Assembly (NCBI GenBank): GCA_035535495.1
Contig: DATLQA010000069.1
Span: 1-30,408 of the forward strand
Source of the DNA: DASUZB01 sp035535495
Lineage (GTDB): Bacteria; Actinomycetota; CALGFH01
DNA: 30,408 nucleotides
Reading direction: 5' to 3'
The translations under genes were made by a program, and so were the position numbers. The notes beneath the pieces are model-generated. The model ran no database searches, was not told where the DNA came from, and was given only the letters and a program-made list of their open reading frames with translations. Numbering within the stretch: the first letter of the stretch is position 1; each line of letters begins with the position of its first letter. Of this stretch, positions 8,658 through 16,291 are shown piece after piece.

Positions 8658-8975
8658 ATGGCGGACGAGGAGAAGATCCTCGAGGCCATGAAGCAGGTCG
8701 AGGATCCGGAGCTGGGGGTCAACGTGGTCGACCTCGGCCTGGTCTACGGGGTGCGGCAGGAGGAGGACGGCGAGAAGGTCGTCCTTGACATGACCCTGAC
8801 CACGGTCGCCTGCCCGCTCACCGACATGATCGAGGGCGCCACCAACGCCGCCCTGGTCGGCCTCGACGGTATCCAGGAAGTGGAGATCAACTGGGTGTGG
8901 TCGCCGCCGTGGGGTCCGGAGCGGCTCACCGAGGACGGCAAGGTGGCCCTACGAGCCATGGGCTTCGCGATCTGA
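8658..8975 (+). CDS. sufT: SufT / MIP18-family (DUF59) Fe-S maturation factor
   Basis: This 105-aa protein belongs to the MIP18/DUF59 family. It has the typical opening VEDPELGVNVVDLGLVYGV and the conserved cysteine in MTLTTVACPLTDMI. Family members help to mature Fe-S proteins, and SufT is needed in Gram-positive bacteria when Fe-S demand is high. The start at 8658 is chosen over an upstream frame extension because GCAGGAGGGG ends 6 nt before it and the protein then starts at the family N-terminus. It lies 23 bp after sufU and 20 bp before the MoeB-like gene. Confidence 0.92.
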   Translation: MADEEKILEAMKQVEDPELGVNVVDLGLVYGVRQEEDGEKVVLDMTLTTVACPLTDMIEGATNAALVGLDGIQEVEINWVWSPPWGPERLTEDGKVALRAMGFAI

Positions 8976-8995
8976 ATCAGGGAGTACCCACGCAG

Positions 8996-10168
8996 ATGAC
9001 CCTTCCCGCACTGGTCGAGCCGAACGCCGAGCTCTCCCGCGAGGAGATCGCTCGCTATTCGCGCCACCTGATCATCCCCGACCTCGCCATGGACGGGCAG
9101 AAGCGGCTGCGCAGCGCCAGCGTCCTGCTGATCGGCGCCGGCGGCCTCGGCTCGCCCAACGCCATGTACCTGGCCGCGGCCGGCATCGGCCACATCGGCA
9201 TGGTCGACTTTGACGTGGTCGACGCGTCCAACCTGCAACGCCAGGTGATCCACGGCACCTCCGACATCGGCCGCTCCAAGCTGGAGAGCGCCCGCGACAA
9301 GATCGCCGAGATCAACCCTGGCGTCCGCGTCACCCTGCACCACACCAGGCTCTCCTCGGAGAACGCCCGCGAGCTGATCCGCGGCTACGACCTGGTGGTG
9401 GACGGCTCCGACAACTTCCCCACCCGCTACCTGGTCAACGACGCCTGCGTGCTCGAGGGCAAGCCCTACGTCTGGGGGTCGATCTACCGCTTCGACGGGC
9501 AGGCCAGCGTGTTCTGGGCCGAGCACGGCCCCTGCTACCGCTGCCTCTACCCCGAGCCGCCGCCACCGGGCATGGTGCCGTCCTGCGCCGAAGGCGGCGT
9601 CCTCGGCGTGCTCTGCGCCACGGTCGGCTCCATCCAGGCCAACGAAGCCATCAAGCTGATCACCGGCATTGGCGAGCCGCTGGTCGGCCGGCTGGTCATC
9701 TACGACGCGCTGGAGCTGTCCTTCAAGGACATCCGGGTGCGCAAGGACCCGGACTGCGCGGTCTGCGGCGAGCACCCGACGGTCACCGAGCTGATCGACT
9801 ACGAGGACTTCTGCGGCGTGGTCTCCGACGAGGCGGAGCGGGCCGCCGCCAGCGCCACGATGACCCCGGCCGAGCTGAAGGCGATCCTCGACGACGGCCG
9901 GCGGATCAAGCTGGTGGACGTGCGCGAGCCGGCCGAGTGGCAGATCAACCGCCTGCCAGGGGCCGAGCTGATCCCGCTCGGGGAGCTGCCCGACCGGCTC
10001 AGCGACCTGCCCCAGACCGAGCCGATCGTCGTCTACTGCAAGGTGGGCGGCCGCTCGGCCGAGGCGCTCGCCCTGCTCAGGCAGTCGGGCTTCTCCACCG
10101 CGCGCCACCTCGGCGGCGGGATCAACGCCTACGCCCGCACGGTCGACCCGAGCATCCCGACCTACTAG
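8996..10168 (+). CDS. moeZ: MoeB/ThiF-type adenylyltransferase with rhodanese domain (MoeZ-like)
   Basis: This 390-aa two-domain protein resembles actinobacterial MoeZ. Residues about 15-260 form an E1-like domain with the nucleotide loop GAGGLGS (47-53), the acidic VDGSDN patch (135-140) and a zinc site made of C180-x2-C183 and C254-x2-C257. Residues about 290-390 form a rhodanese domain with active-site C348 in the loop CKVGGR. Such proteins adenylate and then thiocarboxylate the C-terminal Gly of sulfur carriers used for molybdopterin, thiamin or cysteine synthesis. Its place at the end of the suf operon suggests that it draws sulfur from SufS, which is inference. CAGGGAG lies 11 nt upstream of the ATG. 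No strong terminator is seen after it; a weak GCGGG/CCCGC hairpin lies near 10205-10220. Confidence 0.9.
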   Translation: MTLPALVEPNAELSREEIARYSRHLIIPDLAMDGQKRLRSASVLLIGAGGLGSPNAMYLAAAGIGHIGMVDFDVVDASNLQRQVIHGTSDIGRSKLESARDKIAEINPGVRVTLHHTRLSSENARELIRGYDLVVDGSDNFPTRYLVNDACVLEGKPYVWGSIYRFDGQASVFWAEHGPCYRCLYPEPPPPGMVPSCAEGGVLGVLCATVGSIQANEAIKLITGIGEPLVGRLVIYDALELSFKDIRVRKDPDCAVCGEHPTVTELIDYEDFCGVVSDEAERAAASATMTPAELKAILDDGRRIKLVDVREPAEWQINRLPGAELIPLGELPDRLSDLPQTEPIVVYCKVGGRSAEALALLRQSGFSTARHLGGGINAYARTVDPSIPTY

Positions 10169-10255
10169 CGCGAGGTCCCGGCGGCTCGTTCCAGACCAGA
10201 CGGGCGGGTCGCTGCCCGCATTGCTAACGAAACGGCAGCATTCGCCCGGACGTTC

Positions 10256-10284
10256 TTGAGTTCGCGGGATCGGCTGTCGAAGAT
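10256..10284 (+). promoter_or_regulatory. Possible promoter of the subtilase gene
   Basis: TTGAGT (10256-10261) and GAAGAT (10279-10284) are 17 bp apart and lie about 58 bp before the preferred start codon. The -10 box is weak, so this is only a candidate. Confidence 0.35.
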
Positions 10285-10341
10285 ACGCGGCGCGGCCGGC
10301 CCAGGGGGGGCATGGCCTTGATCCGTCGAGGATGGCCAATC

Positions 10342-12930
10342 ATGCGCACGCCGCTCCGGTCCCTGCTCGTCGCCGTGATCCTCGCCGCGCTGGTCCCTGC
10401 CGGCTCCGCCGTGGCCACCACGCGCGCCACGCCCGGCGCCCGGCCGCAGGCGGCCGCCGCCGCGCCGGCCGCCCTCGCCGCCAAGACCACCCGGCCGGGT
10501 GCCGCCGTCGCCGGCCGCGACTACGTGGCCGGGCGCCTGCTGGTCGGCTTCCGCTCCGGGACGGCCGGCGCGCGCCGGAATGCCGCGCTCCGCGCGGTCG
10601 GCGCCAGCCCGGCCAGGGCGCTCGGCCGCCAGGGCCAGCTCGCGGTGACCTCCCGCGCTGCCGACGTCCCCGCCCTGGCCCGCCGCCTGGCGGCCAGGCC
10701 CGGCGTGGCCTACGCGGAGCCGGACTGGATCCGGCGGCCCAACGCCTGCGACCCGAGCGTCTGCTGGTACCTCGGCAGCGCGGGGGTCGACGCGTTCGGA
10801 GTCCACGCCGCCGGCCGCCGCGGCGCCGGCAGCACCGTGGCCGTGATCGATACCGGCGTGGCACCGATCGACGAGCTCGGCAGCCGGGTCACCGGGCGCT
10901 GGACCTGCGAGCCGACCTGCGTGGCCGACACCGGCGCACCGGACCCGGTCGACTTCGACCACGGCACCATGGTCGCCAGCCTGGTCGCCGCGGCCGACGA
11001 CGACAGCGGCATCACCGGGGTCGCCCCGGAGGCCTCGATCAAGGCGTTCAAGACCGACACCCCGGACGGCGGCCTGCCGGTCTCCGCGGTGGTGTCCGCG
11101 CTCAACACCGCCGCGGCGCAGAGCGACGTCGACGTGGTCAACCTGAGCCTCGGCTCGCTGGTGCCGTCCCAGGCCGAGGAGGACGCGGTCAACGCGGTGC
11201 TGGCCGCCGGCAAGACGATCGTGGCCGCCTCCGGCAACGACGGCAACTACCTGCCCTCCTACCCGGCCGCCTACCCGGGCGTGCTGGCGGTCGGCGCCAC
11301 CAACGAGAGCCGCGGGTCGGCCTCGTTCACCTCCTACGGCAAGGTCGACGTGGTCGCCCCCGGCGAGCAGGTCCCGGCGATCAACCCCGACGGCGACGTC
11401 GAGGTGGTCGACGGCACCTCGTTCGCCTCGCCGATCGTGGCCGGCCTGATCGCCCTGCGGCCGACCACCGGCACGGGCCGCCAGCTCCGCTCCCGCCTGG
11501 CCGTCGAGGACACCGCCACCGCCGGCGCGGGCGGCGGTGACGCCAAGCGCTTCGGGCACGGCGTCGCCAACGCGCCCGGCTATGTCGCCAGCCACGACGA
11601 CGGCGCCTACCTGGTGCTGGAGACCTCGGGACCGGCGGACCCGGTCGACTACGCCTCCTCGGGCCAGCTGCCCAACCCGAGCACCAACTTCGACGCCTAC
11701 GTGCTGAAGACCGACGGGACCCTCGGCGCCGTGCCAGGCCAGGCGGAGGCCTCCTTCTCGGTCGACGGGACCGCGCAGGCCGGCGACCGCCCGTTCGTCG
11801 GCGTCGGCGGCGGGGTGTTCAAGGCCCAGTCGGGCACGCTGGACCTCGCCAGGGGCGCGACCAGGACCGGCAGCGCCGCGGTGGAGGGCTCCTCCGAGAA
11901 CGGGTCGGTGCCGGTGCGGGTGCTCCGGGCCAACGACCAGGCGCCCGGCGTGCCGCTGTCGGGCAGCGGCGACGCCGCCTGGACCCAGGCCGGCACGCTG
12001 ACCGGCGCCGAGTCCAGCAACGACGACGTCGACGACGTGTACGCCGTCTTCCTCGGTGCCGGCGACACCCTCGACGTCGGCCTGTTCCAGGCGCCCGGCC
12101 GGGACGTCCCCCTGGCGGCCCTGTTCGCGCCTGGCACGACCGACGTGTTCAGCCAGTTCGACCAGGTGGTCGCGTGCGCCGACGCCGACCCCTCCCCGTT
12201 CTGCCCGTCCTCGCTGCACTACCGCGCCCCGGTGGCCGGCACCTACCTGGTCGACGTGTACACGGGCGGGCCGGTGCCGGCCGGCTACCACCTCACCTGG
12301 GCGGTGGCGAACAGCTCCGGCCTGCCGATCGCGGTCCTTACGGGCACCTGCAGCCCCAACGGCGACGGGCGCAAGGACACCTGCACCTGGTCGGCCGGGG
12401 CGCTGTCCGGCTGGACCACCACCTCGATCGTGACCAAGGGCTTCACCACCGTCGCCAGCTTCGCCGGCGCGGGCTCCAAGAGCTGGGACGGCCGCAACAC
12501 CGGCGGCACGCCCCAGCCCGACGGGGCCTACGTCCTGCGGGTGCTGTACACCCACTCGGGAGGCCGCACGCTGCTCCGTACCTTCCCGCTCGTCCTCGAC
12601 CGGGCACGGCCACAGGTGAGCAACCTGGTGGTCGCGCCCAACCCGTTCGAGCCGGTGCCCGCCGACGGCGACCGCGACACCACCACCTTCGCGATCAACT
12701 CGAATGAGCGCTCCAGCCAGCTCCGCGTCCTCGTCTACAAGTACGGGACCACCCAGCTGCTGCGGACGATCGCCGCCGGCAACCTGCCCGCCGGCAGGCA
12801 GCGGGTCTCCTGGAACGGCCGCACGCTGTCGGGGGTGCAGCTCCGCGGCAAGGTGACCTGGCGCATGGAGATCACCGACCTGGCCGGCAACGTCTACCAG
12901 ACCGGCCGCTACGGCCTCACGATCCTGTAG
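10342..12930 (+). CDS. Secreted subtilisin-like serine protease (S8) with FlgD-type Ig repeats
   Basis: This 862-aa exported protease has a signal peptide (MRTPLRSLLVAVILAALVPAGSAVA), an inhibitor-like propeptide (about 60-130) and an S8 catalytic domain. The catalytic residues are D170 (AVIDTGVAP), H207 (DFDHGTMVAS) and S360 (DGTSFASPIVAG), with N299 (ASGND) as the oxyanion residue. Cysteine pairs 136/141 and 189/193 could form disulfides. A long beta-rich middle part follows. The C-terminal 200 residues carry two FlgD-like Ig units (SWDGRNTGGTPQPDGAYVLRV and SWNGRTLSGVQLRGKVTWRM). The start at 10342 is preferred to an in-frame ATG at 10312 because GAGGA is well placed before it and the signal peptide then begins normally. 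No sortase motif or anchor is seen, so the enzyme is probably released. Its substrate is unknown. Confidence 0.9.
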   Translation: MRTPLRSLLVAVILAALVPAGSAVATTRATPGARPQAAAAAPAALAAKTTRPGAAVAGRDYVAGRLLVGFRSGTAGARRNAALRAVGASPARALGRQGQLAVTSRAADVPALARRLAARPGVAYAEPDWIRRPNACDPSVCWYLGSAGVDAFGVHAAGRRGAGSTVAVIDTGVAPIDELGSRVTGRWTCEPTCVADTGAPDPVDFDHGTMVASLVAAADDDSGITGVAPEASIKAFKTDTPDGGLPVSAVVSALNTAAAQSDVDVVNLSLGSLVPSQAEEDAVNAVLAAGKTIVAASGNDGNYLPSYPAAYPGVLAVGATNESRGSASFTSYGKVDVVAPGEQVPAINPDGDVEVVDGTSFASPIVAGLIALRPTTGTGRQLRSRLAVEDTATAGAGGGDAKRFGHGVANAPGYVASHDDGAYLVLETSGPADPVDYASSGQLPNPSTNFDAYVLKTDGTLGAVPGQAEASFSVDGTAQAGDRPFVGVGGGVFKAQSGTLDLARGATRTGSAAVEGSSENGSVPVRVLRANDQAPGVPLSGSGDAAWTQAGTLTGAESSNDDVDDVYAVFLGAGDTLDVGLFQAPGRDVPLAALFAPGTTDVFSQFDQVVACADADPSPFCPSSLHYRAPVAGTYLVDVYTGGPVPAGYHLTWAVANSSGLPIAVLTGTCSPNGDGRKDTCTWSAGALSGWTTTSIVTKGFTTVASFAGAGSKSWDGRNTGGTPQPDGAYVLRVLYTHSGGRTLLRTFPLVLDRARPQVSNLVVAPNPFEPVPADGDRDTTTFAINSNERSSQLRVLVYKYGTTQLLRTIAAGNLPAGRQRVSWNGRTLSGVQLRGKVTWRMEITDLAGNVYQTGRYGLTIL

Positions 12931-14137
12931 CCGCTCGACGGTCGCGCCCGCCGCGCTCCGCGGCGGGCGCGCGGCCTCCGACCGGCAGGGCGGCGACCGC
13001 CAGGCCCGCCGCCAGCACCGTCGGCGCCAGCGCGCGCATGGCCGACAGGAAGTGGCCGAGCAGGAAGCCGGAGAGCAGCAGCCCGTAGAGGCCGAGCCAC
13101 AGCCCGGTCTGGTCGAGCAGGCCGCGGCGACGGAGCCCCACCGCGACCGCGGCGAGCGCGAGGGCGAGCGAACCCACCAGCATGAGCACGCCGAACGGCC
13201 CCACCGGAAAGTCGGGCACGTACCGGCCACGCACGACCTGCGCAAGCGTCGGCCCCCAGCCGGCCAGCGGCAGCCCGACCGCCTCGGCCGCCTTGGCGTC
13301 GGCGGCGCTGCCCGGGATCATGCGGGCCACATACGCCCACCACAGCCCGAGGGCGGCCACCCCCGGCCCGACCAGCCAGACCGCGCCGGCCAGCCGCGCC
13401 CACATGGCACGCCCGGCGGCCAGCAGCACCCACAGCGCGGTCGCGCCGGCGAACACCAGATAGGACTCCTTGGTCAGGCCGGCGCCGGCGAACGCCAGAC
13501 CAGCGGCGGGCAGGCGGCCGTCCAGCGCCAGGCTGAGGCCGACGACCACCAGGGCGAGTCCGAGCGGCTCAGCGGTCCCGAAGGCCACCCCGACGGCCAC
13601 GCCGGGGATCAGCGCGAACCCAAGCCCCCACCAGCGTGACCGCCCGAAGCCGGCCAGCACCCGCCCGCTGGCGGCGGCGCCGAGGCCGAGGGCCAGTGGC
13701 CCGACCGCGAGCAGGGCGGCGGGGATCGCGGCGCTGCGGCCGCCGGCCAGGAGCCACCCGGCCATCGCCTGCAGCGGCCGGCCGGCCCGGTAGCGGGGCA
13801 TGTCGAAGCCGGTCGCCAGGTGGTCGCGGAGCAGCGGGTCGTACGCCAGCCCGAGGAACCACTGCCCGTCGTATCCGTGGCCCGGGTTGATCCGGGCCGG
13901 GATCCTCCTGGCGATGAAGGCCTCGTCGAGCCGCCAGCTGGTCCCGACCTGGAACGGCGCGGTAACGTCGAAGCCGAGGCGGAGGAACTGCAGGAGCAGG
14001 AACATGCAGCCGAGGACGAGCCCGGCGCCGCCCACCCCGAGCACGCGCCGCCACGGCGGCTGGCCGGTCGCCGCCGGCGGCGAGGCCGCCTGCGTGGCCG
14101 GCGCTGGCGAGGTGGACGGCGACGAACCCGTGGACAT
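12917..14137 (-). CDS. Polytopic membrane protein, GT-C glycosyltransferase-like
   Basis: The 406-aa product has about ten hydrophobic segments, beginning with VLGVGGAGLVLGCMFLLLQFL after a Pro/Ser/Ala-rich cytoplasmic start. The first extracytoplasmic loop contains GYDGQWFLGLAYDPL, followed by a second loop with a RAGRPLQ motif. Such a YDGQ-x-DP loop after the first membrane helix is seen in many uncharacterised actinobacterial relatives of PMT/ArnT-type (GT-C fold) lipid-sugar transferases. The assignment rests on overall shape and is tentative. A TAACAT box (14144-14149 on the opposite strand) ends 6 nt before the ATG and no ribosome-binding site is visible, so the mRNA may be leaderless. 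The 3' end overlaps the convergent subtilase gene by 14 bp. Confidence 0.75.
   Translation of the reverse strand: MSTGSSPSTSPAPATQAASPPAATGQPPWRRVLGVGGAGLVLGCMFLLLQFLRLGFDVTAPFQVGTSWRLDEAFIARRIPARINPGHGYDGQWFLGLAYDPLLRDHLATGFDMPRYRAGRPLQAMAGWLLAGGRSAAIPAALLAVGPLALGLGAAASGRVLAGFGRSRWWGLGFALIPGVAVGVAFGTAEPLGLALVVVGLSLALDGRLPAAGLAFAGAGLTKESYLVFAGATALWVLLAAGRAMWARLAGAVWLVGPGVAALGLWWAYVARMIPGSAADAKAAEAVGLPLAGWGPTLAQVVRGRYVPDFPVGPFGVLMLVGSLALALAAVAVGLRRRGLLDQTGLWLGLYGLLLSGFLLGHFLSAMRALAPTVLAAGLAVAALPVGGRAPAAERGGRDRRAATGS
12943..12971. terminator. Strong GC hairpin between convergent genes
   Basis: A perfect 13-bp stem (12943-12955 with 12959-12971) has a 3-base CTC loop. It begins 12 bp after the subtilase stop and lies inside the last codons of the convergent membrane-protein gene. 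There is no T-run, as is common in high-GC actinobacterial terminators. It can work in both directions. Confidence 0.65.
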
Positions 14138-14178
14138 GCGGTGATGTTATCGGGCCATCACGGATTCATCCGATAATC

Positions 14179-14209
14179 CCTTGACCCGGCGTGAGGGGCT
14201 CTGTCAAGG
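14179..14209 (+). promoter_or_regulatory. Putative promoter region of the whiB7 leader, with inverted repeat
   Basis: TTGACC at 14181-14186 is a good -35 box, and CAAGGT at 14205-14210 is a weak -10 at 18 bp. An unusually A+T-rich stretch (14163-14178, including GATAAT) lies immediately upstream of the -35. WhiB7-controlled promoters are known to carry an A/T-rich element there. The boxes also form a perfect 7-bp inverted repeat, CCTTGAC (14179-14185) and GTCAAGG (14203-14209). Transcription from here would give a leader of nearly 390 nt. Confidence 0.45.
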
Positions 14210-14296
14210 TGGCCGGGTCGGGTGGCGGACGAGCCGCCGGCCGACGGTCGGACCCCGTTCGCGCGGGGCCGCAAGCTTGAGGAGGTGCCCTATCTG

Positions 14297-14494
14297 ATGG
14301 CGAGCTTCGGGAACGTGCGCCCGTGGGGGATCCGTGTCGGGTCCCTGGGTGACGTGTGCCCGCAGCCGGCCATGGGCGTCTTCGCCGGCGCTGGCGGTCA
14401 CCAGGCGGGCGTTATTTGGGGTCACGACTTCCGCACGAAGCTCAGCAGCAACCAGGCCTTCGCGGCCGAGCAGCACAGGGAGGCATCCGGGTAG
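14297..14494 (+). CDS. Upstream ORF in the whiB7 leader
   Basis: This 65-codon frame has GAGGAGG at 14279-14285, 11 nt before its ATG, and high third-position GC like the real genes around it. An in-frame GTG at 14222 would extend it to 90 codons. The product matches nothing I recognise. It ends 10 bp before the first of two hairpins that precede whiB7. Leader translation is known to control whiB7/wblC expression in Mycobacterium and Streptomyces: slowed ribosomes on an upstream ORF prevent terminator formation. The most economical role here is therefore regulatory, and the peptide may have no function of its own. It is longer than I would expect for such a uORF, so the true start may be further downstream. 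Confidence 0.5.
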   Translation: MASFGNVRPWGIRVGSLGDVCPQPAMGVFAGAGGHQAGVIWGHDFRTKLSSNQAFAAEQHREASG

Positions 14495-14544
14495 CGGACC
14501 TCCCCCGGAGCGGCCAAACCGCTCCGGGAAATACCGCGAAGGCC
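14455..14544 (+). promoter_or_regulatory. Antiterminator pairing of the whiB7 attenuator
   Basis: GGCCTTCGCGG at 14455-14465, inside the upstream ORF, is exactly complementary over 11 bases to CCGCGAAGGCC at 14534-14544. The second segment overlaps the left arm of the terminator (14539-14549), so the two structures exclude each other. Between them lies an independent 10-bp hairpin (14504-14513 with 14519-14528, loop CCAAA). Ribosomes moving through the end of the upstream ORF would cover the first segment and allow termination. Ribosomes stalled earlier would leave it free to pair and let whiB7 be transcribed. Confidence 0.6.
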
Positions 14545-14572
14545 GTGGGCGACCCCCACGGCCTTTCTGTTT
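14539..14572 (+). terminator. Intrinsic terminator in the whiB7 leader (attenuator)
   Basis: An 11-bp perfect stem (AAGGCCGTGGG and CCCACGGCCTT, loop 14550-14554) is followed by TTTCTGTTT. It is the only hairpin in the window with a real T-rich tail. It lies upstream of the whiB7 start by about 30 bp and not after a gene, so it must act as an attenuator for whiB7. Confidence 0.75.
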
Positions 14573-14602
14573 GCACCAGCACTGACACAAGGAGCACCCG
14601 AC

Positions 14603-14905
14603 ATGCAGAGGCTCGAGCTCTTGCCGCCACCCGGGCGAGCGCTGCCATGCGTGGACGCGGGACCTGGGCTGTACTTCTCCGAGTCACCCCGTGAGCTGGA
14701 GAAGGCCAAGCTCCTCTGTCGTCCATGCCCACTCCGCGCACCCTGTCTCGCCGGTGCCAAGGAGCGCCGGGAGCCATGGGGAGTCTGGGGCGGAGAGGTG
14801 TTCGTCGAGGGCCGCCCCGTGCCCTACAAGCGGCCACGCGGGCGTCCCCGCAAGCACCCACGTCCACCCCTGCCCATCGGCGTCGATGAGGCAGAGGCCT
14901 GCTGA
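14603..14905 (+). CDS. whiB7: WhiB7-type transcriptional regulator
   Basis: The 100-aa protein has the four WhiB cysteines C16, C39, C42 and C48 (C-x22-C-x2-C-x5-C), which bind a [4Fe-4S] cluster. The turn EPWGVWGGE follows (57-65), where the family contacts sigma factor, and then an AT-hook RGRPRK (79-84) in the context YKRPRGRPRKH. The AT-hook after GVWGG is the diagnostic feature of WhiB7 (WblC in Streptomyces). WhiB7 activates intrinsic antibiotic-resistance genes together with the housekeeping sigma factor. AAGGAG at 14589-14594 lies 8 nt before the ATG. The acidic C-terminal end with a final cysteine is unremarkable. Regulation is probably by the leader attenuator described above and by autoactivation. 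Confidence 0.9.
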   Translation: MQRLELLPPPGRALPCVDAGPGLYFSESPRELEKAKLLCRPCPLRAPCLAGAKERREPWGVWGGEVFVEGRPVPYKRPRGRPRKHPRPPLPIGVDEAEAC

Positions 14906-14941
14906 CGCGACCGACGGCACATCCGGAGGGAGGTGAACACC

Positions 14942-15088
14942 ATGCATCTGCTCGCGGTTGAGATGGCCCGGCTTCGCTACCAGGAAGCCGCCGCCCTGGC
15001 CGAGCGGGCCGAGGCGCGGCAGCGCCACGCGCTGCGGTCGGACCGCGGACAGCGCAACGCCTGGCTCCGGTCCATGTGGTCCCGATGA
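14942..15088 (+). CDS. Small basic helical protein after whiB7
   Basis: This 48-codon ORF has a near-perfect ribosome-binding site, GGAGGGAGGT at 14925-14934, 7 nt before its ATG, and starts 36 bp after the whiB7 stop. The product begins MHLLAVEMARLRYQEAAALA and looks like one amphipathic, Ala/Glu/Arg-rich helix followed by a basic Trp-containing tail. I do not recognise it. A strong hairpin follows 10 bp later, so it is the last gene of the whiB7 transcript and would be induced with it. Its strong initiation site and high third-position GC speak for a real gene. Confidence 0.6.
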   Translation: MHLLAVEMARLRYQEAAALAERAEARQRHALRSDRGQRNAWLRSMWSR

Positions 15089-15097
15089 GCCCCAAGA

Positions 15098-15150
15098 CAG
15101 CGGCCCCCGGCGGCCGTGACCAGCGGTCACGAACACCCCGGGGGCCGCTG
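15098..15150. terminator. Nested hairpin terminator between convergent units
   Basis: The outer stem CAGCGGCCCCCGG (15098-15110) pairs with 15138-15150 over 13 bp. Inside it, CGTGACC (15115-15121) pairs with GGTCACG (15125-15131) around an AGC loop. It sits between the end of the whiB7 unit and the convergent acetamidase stop at 15176. No T-run is present, so it is probably a GC-rich bidirectional terminator. Confidence 0.7.
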
Positions 15151-15175
15151 CGTGCGTCCGGGACGGCCGGTCTGC

Positions 15176-16291
15176 TCAGGTGAAGATGTCCAGGGGCAGG
15201 AACGCCGAGACCACGAAGTTGGGCACGTCGACAACCTCGCTGACCTTGAGGTCGACCGCCACGCTGCAGATCGCGTAGGCCTGCTGGGGGGTCCAGCCAC
15301 CGTGGTGGCCGAGATGGTCGATCATGTTCAGCAGCGCGTTGCGGGCGGCCAGGGTCAGGTCCTCCGGGCGGTTCTCGCCGTCGCGGGTCACCGACAGGCC
15401 GGTGGTGGCGAAGAAGCGGCGCGGGGCGGAGAACTCCGGCGCCACCACGTAGTCGTCCCTGGCGAACTGAAGATCGCGGATCCCGCGCGCGGCCGCCAGG
15501 CCCTTGTGGACCGTGAAGCGGACGTGCAGGGTGGCGCGCATCTCGATGGCCGTCCCGCAGGTCTCGCTGTCACCCTGCGCGAAGTGGGCGTCGCCGGCCG
15601 AGAACAGCCCGCCCTCGGCGTAGACCGGGATCAGCAGCCGGGCACCCGCACTGAGCTGCTTGATGTCGACATTGCCGGCGGTCTCCCTCGGGGGGATGGT
15701 GCGCAGCGCCTCGGCGGCGATAGCCTCATCGGACGGGACCGCGTCGGTCGGGTCGGGAGGGAGCGCGAAGCCGCCGCGATCGATCGCCGCCTGCTCGCGC
15801 GCGGTGGTCACCTCCATCAGGCGCCGGTCGGGGGCCAGGCCGATGGTGCCCATGAACGGCGCGCCGGGGATGCGGATCCCGGGCAGGTCGTCCGAGGTCG
15901 CCCAGCCGTCGGCCATCCGCCAGCGGACCATGAACGGGTCGGGGAAGTGGTCTCGCAGGAACCCGAAGCCGGGCACCTGGACGGTGTAGCCGTACCGGTC
16001 GGGCTCGACCTCGAGCACCTCGACCTCGAGCAGGTCGCCAGACTCGGCCCCGTTCACGTACACCGGCCCGGTGAGCGGGTGGACCACGTTCAGGTTCGGC
16101 GCCGCCACCGTCTCCAGGGTCGCATCCGGCCCCATCTGGCCGTCGAAGGCGTCCCGGCTGGGCAGGACCACCTCGTCGCCGGGGTCGCAGGCCACCGCGG
16201 GCGGGATGTCCGGATGCCAGCGGTTGTGTCCGGTGGCTGGCTCGTCGGCGAGCGGCTTGGACCAGTCGACCGGAACCTCGCGCGTGGCCAT
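15176..16291 (-). CDS. Acetamidase/formamidase family protein
   Basis: The 371-aa protein belongs to the FmdA/AmdA family, which hydrolyses formamide or acetamide to ammonia and the acid. Family stretches are visible throughout: VVHPLTGPVYVNGAESGDLLEVEVLEV in the N-terminal half, then IRIPGAPFMGTIGLAP, NVDIKQLSAGARLLIPVYAEGGLFSAGDAHFAQGDSETCGTAIE and, near the end, QAYAICSVAVDLKVSEVVDVPN. The start at 16291 is chosen because AAGGAGG lies 5 nt upstream and the N-terminus (MATREVPVDW) then fits. An upstream in-frame extension is low-complexity. It stands alone on its strand. The substrate cannot be read from sequence. Confidence 0.88.
   Translation of the reverse strand: MATREVPVDWSKPLADEPATGHNRWHPDIPPAVACDPGDEVVLPSRDAFDGQMGPDATLETVAAPNLNVVHPLTGPVYVNGAESGDLLEVEVLEVEPDRYGYTVQVPGFGFLRDHFPDPFMVRWRMADGWATSDDLPGIRIPGAPFMGTIGLAPDRRLMEVTTAREQAAIDRGGFALPPDPTDAVPSDEAIAAEALRTIPPRETAGNVDIKQLSAGARLLIPVYAEGGLFSAGDAHFAQGDSETCGTAIEMRATLHVRFTVHKGLAAARGIRDLQFARDDYVVAPEFSAPRRFFATTGLSVTRDGENRPEDLTLAARNALLNMIDHLGHHGGWTPQQAYAICSVAVDLKVSEVVDVPNFVVSAFLPLDIFT

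Noticed and set aside
10165..13245. A 1026-codon open frame on the minus strand opposite the subtilase
   Set aside because: It is Arg/Gly/Val-rich, without any family resemblance, and mirrors a well-supported protease gene with signal peptide and catalytic triad. High GC keeps the opposite strand open.
14138..15170. A phage remnant or integrated element around the WhiB gene
   Set aside because: WhiB genes also occur in actinophages, and an intrinsic terminator with T-run is unusual here. However, the AT-hook marks chromosomal WhiB7, the leader is explained by attenuation, and no integrase, att repeat or phage gene is visible.
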